In this document: positions 1 through 23,559 of the stretch, in pieces
Layout: every line of letters begins with the position of its first letter
Numbering within the stretch: the stretch's first letter is position 1
Origin: Paulinella micropora
Taxonomy: Eukaryota; Cercozoa; Imbricatea; Euglyphida
Assembly (NCBI GenBank): GCA_009731375.1
Contig: BJOX01000041.1
Coordinates: 738,626 to 787,714, forward strand
Direction of reading: 5' to 3'
DNA length: 49,089 nt
The notes under the pieces: model-generated
Database searches by the model: none
The model's input: the letters and a program-made list of their open reading frames with translations, nothing else
Told to the model about the DNA's origin: nothing
Position numbers and translations under genes: made by a program

Positions 1-232
1 GGTGTGTGTGTGTGTGTGTTGTGTGTGGTGTGTGTGTTGTGTGTGTGTGTGTTGTGTGTGTGTTGTGTGTGTGTGTGTGTGTTGTGTGTGTTTTGTGTGT
101 GTGTGTGTGTGTTGTGTGTGTGTTGTGTGTGTGTGTGTTTGTGTTTGTGTGTGTGTTGTGTGTTGTGTGTGTGTTGTGTGTGTGTGTGTGTTTGTCAGAA
201 GCTGTGTGTGTGTGTTTGTCACTTTCGATACA
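1..232. repeat. (GT)n microsatellite with TTG interruptions
   Basis: Almost pure GT dinucleotide run, broken by GTTG steps, fading near 230. All frames are open across it, but the predicted peptides are only Cys/Val repeats, so it is not coding. From 233 to 780 the sequence is unique, AT-moderate, and I see no supported gene in it. Confidence 0.95.
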
Positions 233-779
233 CGTTTTTTCACAACAGTGGCTGTCGATTTGCTTTGTGGAAGATGCACAAGATTTGCCTCGCCAAAATT
301 CTGCATGCACAGCTGGGGGCGGGTTTAAATCAGCGCACGCATGGGAAAAGATCAGGATTTCGAATAAAGAAGAAATTGAGACCAATTCTGAGATGTAAAA
401 ACTTTTGCTGCTGCAAGGCTGGGATCTTACCTTTACTCAGCGGGTTTCTATCCGACTTTGCATGTTCATCAGCCTCTTTTGGTGCATTCATAGCACTGTG
501 TCTGCAGCACGTTTTCTTTTCTTATCTATTTGTGTATCGTATCTGTGTTCGTACATGTATTCATAACTCCAAAAATTTTGCAGAGTCTCTGCTTTCACAA
601 CCTTTCAGCAAAGTCTCTGCGTCCAAGCTTGCAGCTGGAAGAAATGAAAAGAGAATACCTATCGATTTATACTCATTCACGTGGTGTTGGACTGCTGTCG
701 TGCATTAAAAAATACGAACAACATTACTTGTAACTTATTGATTCAAGCTTTGTGCATGAACTTGTAACTCTTGTATTTT

Positions 780-1132
780 CTTTGTACGTCATGTAAGTGT
801 GTATGCAAGTGTGTATGTATGTGTGTCTTTATGTATGTATGTATGTATGTATGTATGTATGTATGTATGTTTGTATGTATGTATGTTTGTATGTATGTAT
901 GTATGTATGTATGTATGTACATAAGTATGTATGTTATGTATGTTATGTATGTATGTATGTATGTATGTATGTATGTATGTATATGTATGTATGTATGTAT
1001 GCATGCATGCATGCATGCATGCATGTATGTATGTATGTACGTGTACGTACGTACGTACGTATGTATGTATGTGTATGCATGATGCATGCATGCATGTATG
1101 TATGTATGTATGTATGTATGTATGTATGTATG

Positions 1133-1166
<34 letters not shown>

Positions 1167-1182
1167 TGTATGTATGTATGTT
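780..1182. repeat. (TATG)n tetranucleotide array
   Basis: Long TATG array with embedded blocks of GCAT repeats (about 1010-1028 and 1082-1095) and ACGT repeats (about 1038-1062). These blocks are self-complementary. Open frames here encode only Cys-Met-Tyr-Val repeats and are artefacts. The stretch 1190-1940 that follows is unique sequence without a recognisable gene. Confidence 0.95.
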
Positions 1183-1949
1183 TTAAGATGGAGTGACTCA
1201 CATAGTCCTCCTGCCCTCTACGAGAACAACACACGCAGCTTACGCTCTCTCAAGTTGTGCACGTGTGTATCATGAAATACCTGTGTGTAGGGACGAAGCG
1301 TGAATTTGGTGCGTGAGTTTCCGAGGTTTGGGTAGAAGAGATACTGGCAAGTGTGTGTAGGGAATGGATATGTGTGTAGAAGCAAAAGAATATATGGAGG
1401 AGATGAATAAAAGGATGATGGGCAGGAGAGATACTACCTTTTGAAATAGAATGGCCATATTGCCAAGCATGTGCCGAGAAGGGAAGGACCGAATCCGAAT
1501 TGCATAGAGCACACAGACACCGCAGCCACCCCATGAGTGCATCATCCTTTACGGACATGTGAGAAAAAAGAAAAGATAAGACAGATGGTGAAAAAGGATT
1601 TGTAGGGAATACAAAGTTGGGAAAAAAGTAGAGCAGGTGTGATGGGAGGAAAGGAAGGGATGTGTTAAAGATTGGAACCTGGTATGTGCAGGAAGGCAAC
1701 AGATAGGCTGAGAATGCTGAGGACGAGCACACGTTTGGTTGTGGGGGCAAGCAAGAAGGGAGGGCAAGGCAGAAAAGCACGTGTGTTAGCGAAAACTTTT
1801 TGAGACTGGAAAAGGGGCTTACCATTTTCTTGGGAACGGAAAGGTGCGTGAAAAAGAGGTGACAGGTGGCACTGTCGGAAGTAATGGGGGAAGATTGTGT
1901 AAAAGAGTGTTTTAGCGGTATGTAGAATACTCGAGAGGCGACAAAAATA

Positions 1950-2635
1950 AATGTATGGATGTATGGATGTATGTACGTATGTATGTATGTATGTATGTAT
2001 GGTGTGTATGTATGTGTGTATGTATGCATGTATGTGTGTATGTACGTACGTAGTATGTATGTGTGTATATATGTATGTATGCATGCATGCATGTATGTAT
2101 GTACGCGTACGTATGTACGTATGTATGTATGTATGTATGTATGTATGTGTGTGTGTGTGTGTCTGTATGTATGTATGTATGTATGTATGTATGAATGTAT
2201 GTATGTATGTATGTGTATGTATGTATGTATGTATGTATGTATGTATGCATGTATGTATGCATGTATGTATGTATGTATGTATGCATGCATGCATGTATGT
2301 ATGTGTGATGTATGTATGTATGTATGTATGTATGTATGTATGCATGTATGCATGTATGTATGTATGTATGTATGTATGTATGTATGTATGTACGTACGGT
2401 ACGTACATATTATGTATGTATGTATGTATGTATGTATGTATGTTATGTATGTTATGTATGTTATGTATGTTATGTATGTTATGTATGTATGTATGTTATG
2501 TATGTATGTCTGTATGTATGTCTGTATGTATGTATGTATGTCTGTATGTCTGTATGTATGTATGTTGTATGTATGTATGCATGCATGCATGTATGTATGT
2601 ATGCACGCATGTATGCATGCATGCATGTCTGCGAT
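1950..2635. repeat. (ATGT)n array upstream of the glycosyltransferase gene
   Basis: Second large ATGT array, with GCAT, ACGT and TGTTATG variants. It ends about 180 bases before the first supported exon of the glycosyltransferase gene, so any upstream exon of that gene would have to lie within or before this repeat. Confidence 0.95.
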
Positions 2636-2815
2636 GTAGATCTCTTCTTAAGTCAGTGTTTGAAGCTTCGATCTTCGGATATTCTGTTTGCTTTGTCCAT
2701 GCAGCGCATGTATTGCCGGTTTGCTTCGTCCTCCCGCGCAGTTCAGTGTGCTACTGCCAAGTCTCCCTCTATTTCGAGTATTCAGCGGCCCTTGACGGGC
2801 TTGCAGGGTCCGAGG

Positions 2816-4040
2816 ATGCCGGTGATCTACTGCTTCGATAACAACCATCGCCCCCTGCGAGATCAGTTCGTCGCCAGCCTGGACTGCCAGGGACACAACC
2901 CATGCTTCGAGCTGCGCGAGACCTTTGTGCAGGATTTCGGAGCACATCCTACCAGAGGTGCAAGACATACAAGGCAGATGATAAATTCACAGCTTTCGTG
3001 GTTGCTGTTGCGTGTATCACTGTGGCTTAGCTGCAGGTGGGTTCAGGGTGCAGGCGTTCAAGTTGGAGCTGGTTCTGCGCACCTTGGACGCTTTGCTGGA
3101 GAAATTGAAAAGTAAGACGGGAGGCAAACCCAGCGAAGCTTTAGCGTTATTTTGCAGTGATTCCCCCGGAAACTTGCGTATTTTCGCCTGCCGTTTAATA
3201 ATTTACATTCTCTATCAGGCCCTCCTGTTCCTGGCCAATCCGCCGGCTCCCCGCTGGCCCAGTACTTCGTCTTCAGCGACGTCGACATCCAGTGTCTTGG
3301 TTGCCCTCGCCGCCTCTACGGAGCCCTTGGAACGGCCATAAACACTTTTGCGGGAGGGACCTCACTGCCTGATGTGCTGTTTCAGCGTGAGTTCGAGACA
3401 GCTGGCGTGAACGTGGGCTTTATACTGATTCGAGCCGCACCTGCCGTGCGTCAGCTCTTCCAGGCCGTGCATGAAGAGGTCTGCAGGCATCACCGGATGG
3501 ACCAGAAAGTCATGAACAGGGTTTTGCTGAAAAGTGGCGCCCAGCACCTTCGCGCGGGCCGTCTGCCGAGTACCTTCTGGGCGTCTTCAAACTGCGGCAA
3601 CGTGGCCGGACAGCAGCCGCCACAGCCGCTGCAGCCTGCACGCGCGCAACCCAGCCTCCCCCAGCTGGCGGACCTCGTGCTGCACCATGCCAACTTCATC
3701 AAGAGCTCCGAACTGACAGTGAGCTCCGACCCGCAGCCCAAGCTGCGACAGTTGCAGCTGGTCAGGACCATGCACGATCTGCAAAGAAGCGACAAGGTCC
3801 ATTCTTTTCCATTTCAAGTGCGTTGCAACCCTGCCTGCCCCTNNNNNNNNNNCTCTCTTTGTTGTCCTCAAGGGCCAGAAAGTATTACAGGAAGAGGCCT
3901 GGAGGTCGTTTTGCCAAAGCTTGGCAGCAGACCCGACGCTCCATCGCTACGCCGAACAACACTTTCCTGCAGCAGACCACCCAGTCCAGCGCTGGGCGGA
4001 GTTTGACCTCTTCGGTCTCACCGGCCTGCCAGAGATATAA
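2816..4040 (+). CDS. Nucleotide-diphospho-sugar transferase-like glycosyltransferase
   Basis: Four exons with matching phases: 2816-2957, 3037-3111, 3219-3796, 3873-4040, giving 320 residues from ATG 2816. All introns are GT-AG. The sequence shows FVFSDVDIQ (DxD-type metal/nucleotide-sugar site, about residues 89-97), then an NVGFILIRA strand, an MDQKVMN segment and an HHANFIKSS segment. These occur in this order in nucleotide-diphospho-sugar transferases (GT77-like fold), which move a sugar from a nucleotide donor, normally in the Golgi. No signal anchor is visible. The start is uncertain because an AG acceptor lies just upstream of the ATG (about 2806) and the frame stays open toward the ATGT repeat, so 5' exons may be missing. 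A 10-N gap lies in intron 3. Acceptor and linkage cannot be deduced. Confidence 0.72.
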
Positions 4041-4247
4041 GAGACTTAAGATTGGCATCGTTGCGAAGAGTTCGCCCGATGCCTCGCCGAAGCGGTTAGA
4101 ATCAGAACTAGAGGAAATGAGTGAGAATATCGATTCTGATTCTCAGTCCACTTTGTTTCTCGTACTGACGCTGAAAAAGTACTCGTTCCCACTAGTGGAA
4201 AGTATTCTCTAATAAAAGTCAAGTTGCTGTAAATGATCAACGTCGTA

Positions 4248-4467
<220 letters not shown>

Positions 4468-4469
4468 AT

Positions 4470-5510
4470 AACGATAATAATAATAACTAGGGGCTGCGCC
4501 AACACCTGAACTTTCAAGGATGGTTTGCGGTGCGCTTCGCCCCTGTGGCTCAGCCTACCGTGGCTGAGTAAACACTCGGTTTTCTGCATCTTTTTTCAAA
4601 TATATATGTTTTCAGAAAGTACATTTTTCATTACCAATCGGATTTGAAAATCAATCTTCATCGAAATCTATCCTTTCTTATGACTATCTCAAGATGTATT
4701 CAAGATTTTTCATTATTCAGCCGGCCCCGGATTTATTAGAAAGGAGAAGAAAAAGCTATTAGGTCACGTAGTAATAGTTTATATACCGGTACAAACTATT
4801 CAACTAATAGTATTGAAGTCAATGTATTTAGCTGGGTTATGCGGCTAGATCCCAGAACAGAATAATTAATATCGGCCAATCTACCTATATGTATCTATCT
4901 GTCCCCACCGTGCGGCATAGTGGGTGCACTGTTATTGTTTCGTTCGGGAGTCTGTTAGATTTTTACTATTATTAATATTAATATTATTAATATTACTTAC
5001 TAAAACCTGTACTAGTCAAGTTCTAACACCTGCTCCCCCCCCTCCCCCCCTCCAACACTGAAACAAAGTAAATTAGGTAAGTTACTGCAGGTCCTAACAT
5101 CATATAACTAGTAATATTATTTATTGCCGGTAAGCAGTGATCATGAGTCTATATCCACTCAATCCAAGCACTCTGAGAATAACCTAATCTTCCTCCTCTG
5201 CAACTTCAAAGAGAGGAAATCATTATGGTGGGAAAATATAGTAAACTATCAGAGCCAAGCAACAAAAAGGAAACAGAGCTATTTCTTATTGTCCGCCCTA
5301 ACGATAATATATATTATCCTGTGTAAAAAAAAGTAGTATTGGCCCCCCGGTTACAATGTCTTAATATTAACATTATCGTTTTCAACCGGCCCAAAGTATA
5401 ATATTGCCACGGTAAAAACGGATATAACTATATCTTAACTAGACATAGCTCATCGGACCCGATAGTTTATATACATCACTGTGTATAGGAGTATTAATAC
5501 AAGAAAAGGT
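4470..5510. other. AT-rich intergenic region
   Basis: Unique AT-rich sequence with several short inverted stretches (for example near 4960-4990). No reading frame here has codon structure or splice sites that I can support. Confidence 0.6.
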
Positions 5511-5517
5511 CGCATAT

Positions 5518-5784
5518 TTACCTATCTGCGCCTACACACTGCGTGGTTAGCTCTTTGTTGCAAAATGGAGACTTAGGAGCCCACTTGTACAACGTTTTGG
5601 CGGGATTGAGTTCTCTGTAAAAGAGTTCTGTGTTAAAGCATCGTTTGGAGCTGGTACGTGAGTTGACCGGGGACGCCTGGGAGACGAATAAACCGGCAGA
5701 GAGGACCTCTGGGCAGCTTACATCGTAAAAAAAGTCGTTCAATGCAAAAAAAAATACAAAGGCAAAAAACATCACTAAAAACAC
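5518..5784 (-). CDS. Possible 5' exon of a membrane or secreted protein (partial, uncertain)
   Basis: Minus-strand frame of 88 residues. It begins with a strongly hydrophobic segment (residues 2-16, rich in Phe, Val and Ala), followed by a Cys-containing polar region, the pattern of a signal peptide or signal anchor. The frame runs directly into a good splice donor (GTAAATATG on the minus strand, about 5519). I could not find the following exon in the AT-rich sequence at lower coordinates. The family is not recognised, and it could be a chance frame. Confidence 0.25.
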   Translation of the reverse strand: MFLVMFFAFVFFFALNDFFYDVSCPEVLSAGLFVSQASPVNSRTSSKRCFNTELFYRELNPAKTLYKWAPKSPFCNKELTTQCVGADR

Positions 5785-5839
5785 TGTTCGTCACTCCCGC
5801 GCTGTCCAGCTGAGTGGATGATTCCGCCGCTGGCAATGA

Positions 5840-6770
5840 TTATAATAGGTAATACGTATGATGAAGCTTAAAACAGGTATTGAGTTTAAGCCTGAGTGGG
5901 GACTCCAGGTAATTCAAAACATTAACACCGGCAACAGATCAATAATTCAGCTTGCTTGGCAGCTATACAATTTTGTGACGATATTTGGCCAGTGACAGGT
6001 GGCGGCGTGGACATGCCCTGGCTGGTATTAAGCCTCGAGTCATAAAAAGACCGCGGACAACATTTGCACTCCTGTGTGCGATTTTCATCTAGCTCGAAAG
6101 TATGTTCGCGCAGCTGCGCCGACGACAAGTCGGTGTTATTGCTGCGCAAATTTAGTGTGAAGGATCTGCTTCGCTGTAATCTTATGTGCTGTTTTCTGCT
6201 TTTGCTTTTGCTTGACTAAACCTCAAAATAGCATCCTTGCTTCGTTGTAGTGGTACCTTCACCTACATACCTAGGAATGGCATGGTAGTTCACCTAGTTG
6301 GCTTGGCCGCTCCAGTTGGGTTGGGGATGTGCATGCGTACAGGACCGCGAGCGCTGCTGCCGTTGTTATCAGAACCATCCTCCACCCCGCGTTTCTGTCT
6401 TAGCCGCGTGCGGCGAGCCACAGCGTCATCGCCAATCAAACTAAGCTCAAAACAGCAGACCAGGATGCATTACACGTTGTGCGCCTGCTTGTTACTTTCT
6501 TCTTTTCCTCTTTTTGTTTGCTTATTTGCTTACATGATTGATTCCTTCTTGCGCAGTCAATCAGCAGACTTCAAAGGCAGCATAACTAGTGAAGGAAAGA
6601 AAGGGATTGTGCAGAGGGAGAGAAAGAAAGAGAGAGAAAGAGAAAGAGAAAGAGAGAGAGAGATAAAGGGGAAGAGATTGAAAGAGAGAAAGAGTGAGTG
6701 ATTTGTTGCGGTGTAAGAAACAGAGCCTCAGGGAGAGCTTACACTTCGGGCTGCAGGCGGAGCTTGGAAA
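5840..6770. other. Intergenic region with a GA-rich tract
   Basis: Mostly unique sequence between the possible exon at 5.5-5.8 kb and the 3' end of the kinase gene. A GA-rich tract lies at 6598-6700. Frames of 75 residues (5922-6149, minus) and 154 residues (6237-6701, plus) exist, but show no domain, splice support or sensible ending. The plus-strand one runs into the GA repeat. Confidence 0.5.
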
Positions 6771-6778
6771 ATGTGGAG

Positions 6779-16180
<9,402 letters not shown>

Positions 16181-16464
16181 GGCTGGATAGATGAGTTTGT
16201 GGGTGGGGAAAAGAACAGAGATCGCACCGATCAGAACCCACTGCGTCGTTTGTTTGTTCCACGAAGAAGAAAAAAACAGGGAAATTTCAAGTCCATGTCT
16301 TGAAAATTTGCTGGCATGAAAAATGCCATTGACCACTGCTCCTGGACCGGCCTTTCCCGCTGGACGGAATTAACTCTAGTCTAGTGCCACCTGGTGATTT
16401 TACGTGTTTGAGTCTCAGGAAGGAAGGAGACCGTCCTTGAAGTTTCTTCTGGGCTCTTGCCATT

Positions 16465-16471
16465 TACCTAT

Positions 16472-16559
<88 letters not shown>

Positions 16560-16745
16560 TCTATTCTATTCTATTCTATTCTATTCTATTCTATTCTATT
16601 CTATTCTATTCTATGCTATTCTATTCTATTCTGTTCTATTCTGTTCTGTTCTGTTCTATTCTATTTATTCTCTATTCTACTCTACTCTATTCTATTCTAT
16701 TCTATTCTATTCTATTCTATCTCTCTCTTCTTCTTCTTCTTCTTC
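16465..16745. repeat. (TATC)n then (TATTC)n then (TTC)n array
   Basis: A tetranucleotide array (16465-16557) passes into a pentanucleotide array (16558-16715) and a short TTC run. The intergenic sequence 16746-17070 after it is AT-rich with no gene seen. Confidence 0.95.
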
Positions 16746-17071
16746 ATTTTTATTGAGAGAACAATTTTACAATTGGACTCAGGGAACGTCCACGTGAAAA
16801 GTATAGCTAGTAAGTTATACCTTTATCTAAGGTGGAAACCTAGTTATTCAGTACTAGTTGAGCGTATTAAGGAAGATATCGATATTAAATTAGTATTCAG
16901 CTGCTCAGTATTAATATTATATTATAGTTATTAAAATTAATATTTCTGTTTAGATATATTGTGCGGTGATATTAATATTATGTTGTTATGTTATGTATAT
17001 ATGTTATTGTAAAGGTGTAGTCGTTTATGTGCGGCGGCCCCCCCTCTCTTTTCTTTTCCATCTAGAAGAAG

Positions 17072-17072
17072 T

Positions 17073-17127
<55 letters not shown>

Positions 17128-17303
17128 GAGAAAGAGAGAGAGAGGGGGGAGTTGAGAGTGGGCGTGGTTGACCATATACGTCGATTATCTGTCTGTCTAT
17201 CTATCTGTCTGTCTATCTATCTATCTGTCTATCTATCTATCTATCTATCCATCTATCTGACTATCTATCTATCTATCTATCTGCTATCTATCTATCTATC
17301 TAC

Positions 17304-17335
<32 letters not shown>

Positions 17336-17370
17336 ATCTATCTTCTATCTCTCTATCTATCTATCTATCT

Positions 17371-17411
<41 letters not shown>
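17072..17411. repeat. GA tract and (TATC)n array
   Basis: A GA run (17072-17155) is followed by TATC repeats (17185-17411) that lead directly into the duplicated block starting at 17412. Confidence 0.95.
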
Positions 17412-17415
<4 letters not shown>

Positions 17416-17664
17416 GAAATGGGTTCCATCTGTCGACAGACAGAGAATTAGGGGATGGTGTGGGTGTGCTGGGCCCGTGGTGGGGTGCCTTATGTGTGCC
17501 TAGCCATACGCCCATAAGTCACATGCCGAAATAGCGACGGGAAGCACAATCCTGTTCCCTCAGGGTGCCCTTTCTCGCTTGTTGAGCCCGGAATAAAACC
17601 CACAGTGCTCTGTCGGTTTATACTAGACTGTCGAACAGTCTCGAAACTCCATCTGCTTACTGGG
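17412..17664. repeat. Copy 1 of a 253-bp near-identical duplication
   Basis: Matches 18245-18497 base for base except for two substitutions that I can find (T/G and C/T). It stops exactly at the N gap 17665-18161. Short frames within it are not convincing as a gene. Confidence 0.9.
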
Positions 17665-18211
17665 NNNNNNNNNNNNNNNNNNNNNNNNNNNNNNNNNNNN
17701 NNNNNNNNNNNNNNNNNNNNNNNNNNNNNNNNNNNNNNNNNNNNNNNNNNNNNNNNNNNNNNNNNNNNNNNNNNNNNNNNNNNNNNNNNNNNNNNNNNNN
17801 NNNNNNNNNNNNNNNNNNNNNNNNNNNNNNNNNNNNNNNNNNNNNNNNNNNNNNNNNNNNNNNNNNNNNNNNNNNNNNNNNNNNNNNNNNNNNNNNNNNN
17901 NNNNNNNNNNNNNNNNNNNNNNNNNNNNNNNNNNNNNNNNNNNNNNNNNNNNNNNNNNNNNNNNNNNNNNNNNNNNNNNNNNNNNNNNNNNNNNNNNNNN
18001 NNNNNNNNNNNNNNNNNNNNNNNNNNNNNNNNNNNNNNNNNNNNNNNNNNNNNNNNNNNNNNNNNNNNNNNNNNNNNNNNNNNNNNNNNNNNNNNNNNNN
18101 NNNNNNNNNNNNNNNNNNNNNNNNNNNNNNNNNNNNNNNNNNNNNNNNNNNNNNNNNNNNNTCTATCTCTATCTATCTATCTATCTTCTATCTCTATCTA
18201 TCTATCTATCT

Positions 18212-18244
<33 letters not shown>

Positions 18245-18248
<4 letters not shown>

Positions 18249-18711
18249 GAAATGGGTGCCATCTGTCGACAGACAGAGAATTAGGGGATGGTGTGGGTGT
18301 GCTGGGCCCGTGGTGGGGTGCCTTATGTGTGCCTAGCCATACGCCTATAAGTCACATGCCGAAATAGCGACGGGAAGCACAATCCTGTTCCCTCAGGGTG
18401 CCCTTTCTCGCTTGTTGAGCCCGGAATAAAACCCACAGTGCTCTGTCGGTTTATACTAGACTGTCGAACAGTCTCGAAACTCCATCTGCTTACTGGGCCC
18501 TCTGTAATGGAGGTGGGAGCTCGTTCTGCAAGGGGCGCTTATGGAACGAGCCCTGGCCCCGCCTGGTACTAGGGAGCTTTGGTATCGCCTGTATCAGTCC
18601 CTTCCGTGCAAACATCACGGCTTAGCTGGGCATCGGGTTAATACTTTACCCACAGACTTCCTTGGTTGACGAAATCAGAAGCTCCTTTTTTCTGACATTA
18701 GTCGATATCTC

Positions 18712-18712
<1 letters not shown>
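18245..18712. repeat. Copy 2 of the duplication, extended to a 468-bp unique block
   Basis: The first 253 bases repeat 17412-17664. The sequence then continues uniquely to 18712. The block lies between TATC arrays on both sides. No reading frame with coding character was seen. Confidence 0.85.
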
Positions 18713-18752
<40 letters not shown>

Positions 18753-18769
18753 CCTACCTACCTACCTAC

Positions 18770-18806
<37 letters not shown>

Positions 18807-18815
18807 ATTCTATTC

Positions 18816-18875
<60 letters not shown>

Positions 18876-19040
18876 CACCCATCCATCCACCGTCCATCCA
18901 TCCATCCATCCATCCATCCATCTATCTATCTATATATCTATCTATCTATCTATCTATCTATCCATCCATCCATCCATCCGTCCGTCCGTCCATCTATCTA
19001 TCTATCTACATCTATCTATCTATCTATCTATCTATCTCTC
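18713..19040. repeat. (TATC)n array with CCAT and CCGT blocks
   Basis: Tetranucleotide array with CCAT/CCGT sub-blocks. The unique stretch 19041-19240 that follows contains a short ACAT run, and a TC run occupies 19247-19294 before the E2 gene. Confidence 0.95.
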
Positions 19041-19244
19041 TCTAAACAACACATATGCACACACAGGCTTGTGAGTCTTGTCAGGCCTGCTGTTCCTTCC
19101 TTTCCCCGTCTTGATCTGTTCATACACAGTATTGCATATACACACACATAAATACATACATGCATACATACATAGACATACATACATACATACATATATA
19201 TACGTACATATGTACCAAAAGACCGCCCGGACAGCTGTCTGCTG

Positions 19245-19299
<55 letters not shown>

Positions 19300-19441
19300 T
19301 GTTCAAAGCATTTATCGATTTTTCGCTTCAGTCCATGACATATGTGTAAGTATGAATGCATGTATGTATGTATCTATGCATTTCAGCGGCTTCTGCCTAA
19401 AGGAGGGACGGTTTATTGTTTGTGAGGCGGTTGTCAAGACG

Positions 19442-21175
<1,734 letters not shown>

Positions 21176-21239
21176 CGTGTAGACAGCGAATGTTGCTAAG
21201 TAGTACTAGTGTGTTCCCTTCTCTCGTCTTCTTTTTGTG

Positions 21240-21243
<4 letters not shown>

Positions 21244-21305
<62 letters not shown>
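21244..21305. repeat. (TC)n/(CA)n microsatellite
   Basis: TC run followed by CA run, 70 bases downstream of the E2 stop codon. Confidence 0.95.
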
Positions 21306-21306
<1 letters not shown>

Positions 21307-21440
21307 CGCATAGTAATTGATTTTTTTTTTTACTCGCGGTTTTGTGCATATATGTTCTTAACCTATGCATGAGTACATGTTTGTGCCTTATGGCTGGATT
21401 CCAGGGATTCATACTAAATTATAGTTTACCATGACGGTAT

Positions 21441-22140
21441 TTTTTTACGCAAACACTTGAAGTTTAATTAGAGAGTACTTGCCACTAGGAATAAGTGGGA
21501 AGCGTAAGAGGAAAATGGAAGTGGTATCAAGCGATACAAAAAGAGAAAAAAATGAAGTGTAAAAAAAAGCCGTCACAGTTTCAAGTCATGCAGAGACAGG
21601 ACGCAGTTTAACCCATGCCCAGGGACGTACTAATAATTGAAAATACTTCTCTCCTTCTTCATTTCTGGACTTTTGTTCTTTCCAGTACTATTTCCTTCTG
21701 ACACATCTTCTGTTTATTCTATTTCTTCTACTTTTGTTCTTTCTAGTACTATTTCTTTCGTACATGTCTTCTGTTTCTTCTATTTCTTCTTTTCTATTTC
21801 ACATCTTTTATTTTTATTTTTAAATTTTTTTATTTTATTTATTTTTTCTCCCTCCTCTTCCTGTACACTTATATTTACCACTGATTTTGTATCCTTACTA
21901 GTTTTTCTCTTCCTTTCTGCCTTTCTCAATTTCCCATTTTCTGTCTCCCTTCTCCTTTTTTGAATTTTCCACTTTATTTATTTATTTTATTTTATTTTAA
22001 TATTTTCTTTGTTTCTTTCTTTTTACGCTTCACCTGTTAATTGTATCACTTGATACCACTTCCATTTTTGTCTTACGCTTCCTACTTATTCCTACTAGTG
22101 GCAAGTATTCTTTTGTTAAAAGTGTTTGCGTAAAAAAAAA
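21441..22140. mobile_element. MITE-like inverted-repeat element
   Basis: The left end, beginning TTTTTTACGCAAACACTT, is matched by an inverted right end at about 22030-22135 (AAGTGTTTGCGTAAAAAA in effect). The arms share an inverted match of about 90-110 bases with a few differences, including ACTTGCCACTA, GGAATAAGT and GGAAGTGGTATCAAG. The interior is T-rich and has no transposase. This is the layout of a non-autonomous DNA element or a fold-back element. No target-site duplication was established. Confidence 0.6.
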
Positions 22141-22640
22141 ATAAAAAAAAATTAAAAAAAGGGGGGGGCAGGCAGGTTATGGCATAGTGTTGATGACTGT
22201 TTAAATCTTTTATTAGACCTTCTCTTGCGCTGACTCTTCTGTGTCCAGCACTTGAGTTCACTGAACTCGTGACGCTCCTCCTTTTTTTCGTTGCGTTGAG
22301 GTGCAGTTAATGTCGAGTACGTTCAGTCTCCTTGGTCCGGTGGAAAGATGTTCCAATTAGACACGTTCTTGACCCTTCTGCTGCCCTCCGCGACCATTTC
22401 TTTAGCTGTCCTATCATTCTCTCACGTCCTCTTGGTCATTTCTGTCAGTCGTCAGTTAGTAACCTTTTAATTATTTTCCAGCCGACAACAGCAGTCGACT
22501 TATTTTCTGTTATCCAGAGCCATCAATATCATTTTCGTCCCCTGCTCCCCACTCTGTCGATAGCTCCACTCTTTCTGAAACCGATCTGTCGAGACAATCT
22601 CAATGACAGGTGCAAGCGTACATATTGCAGGTGCACCTGA
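22141..22640. other. Intergenic, no supported gene
   Basis: Begins with A-rich and G-rich homopolymers. The rest is unique sequence, with a plus-strand frame of 102 residues (22332-22640) that has no domain, start context or splice support that I can recognise. Confidence 0.5.
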
Positions 22641-22659
22641 AGAATGAGGAGTGGAAACA

Positions 22660-22903
22660 ATAAGTACACAGGCGACGACGAAACAGACAACGACAACGAC
22701 GACAACGACCTTCTCCTCCTCCTTCTCTTCCCTATTCTCCGCTACTCCTTTCCCCACGACGACAGCAGCAATAGCACTGCTAGCAACAACAACAATAACA
22801 ACAACAACAAGAACAGCAACAACAGCAACAGCCAGTCTTCTTCATCTACTCTTTCTCCACACCACATTGTCAATGGCAACTGCATCGACAACAGCAGCAG
22901 GAG

Positions 22904-22939
<36 letters not shown>

Positions 22940-23065
22940 GGACAGCAACAGAGACAACGACGAAAACAACGACAATGACAGCAAAGACAGCCAGGACAAC
23001 ACAGGCAACAAGAACAACAATGACAAGGACAACGATTGCAACGGAAACGACAACAAAGACAGCAC
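22660..23065. repeat. AAC/GAC trinucleotide-rich low-complexity region
   Basis: Imperfect trinucleotide repeats (AAC, GAC, AGC) keep several frames open, giving Asn/Asp- or Thr-rich peptides. No conserved domain is seen, so I treat it as repeat-derived rather than a gene. Confidence 0.7.
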
Positions 23066-23164
23066 GTTTACCTGCTAGCAATGTGGCAAGGCGGCATAAA
23101 AACAAAAAGAGCCGCTGCTCAAGATGCAAACAAGCGCGATACTGGCAGCTCATAAGCATTTGTG

Positions 23165-23363
23165 CAGCTCTTCTTCTTCTTCTTCTTCTTCTTCTTCTTC
23201 TTCTTCTCCTCCTCCTCCTCCTTCTTCTTCTCCTTCTCTTCTTCTCCTTCTCCTCCTTCTCCTTCTTCTTCTCCTCCTCCTCATCCTCCTCCTCCTCCTT
23301 CTTCTTCTTCTTCTCCTCCTCCTCCTCCTCCTCCTCCTCCTTCTTCTTCTTCTTCTTCTTCTT

Positions 23364-23405
<42 letters not shown>

Positions 23406-23429
23406 TTACTACTACTACTATTACTATTA

Positions 23430-23475
<46 letters not shown>
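23165..23475. repeat. (CTT)n, (CTC)n and (CTA)n array
   Basis: Trinucleotide array shifting from CTT/CTC to CTA. Leu, Ser, Phe and Tyr homopolymer frames are artefacts. Confidence 0.95.
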
Positions 23476-23559
23476 TTCGCCCTCCTTCTCTCTCTTTGCT
23501 AATACCACTGCCTCTTATATATGTAAAAGGGATTTCCATCATACTGCTGCAGCTGGTAT

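Noticed and set aside
2-2626. Long open frames over the GT and TATG repeats
   Set aside because: They encode only Cys/Val, Met-Tyr-Val or His-Thr-Tyr-Ile repeats and are open on both strands, which is a property of the microsatellite.
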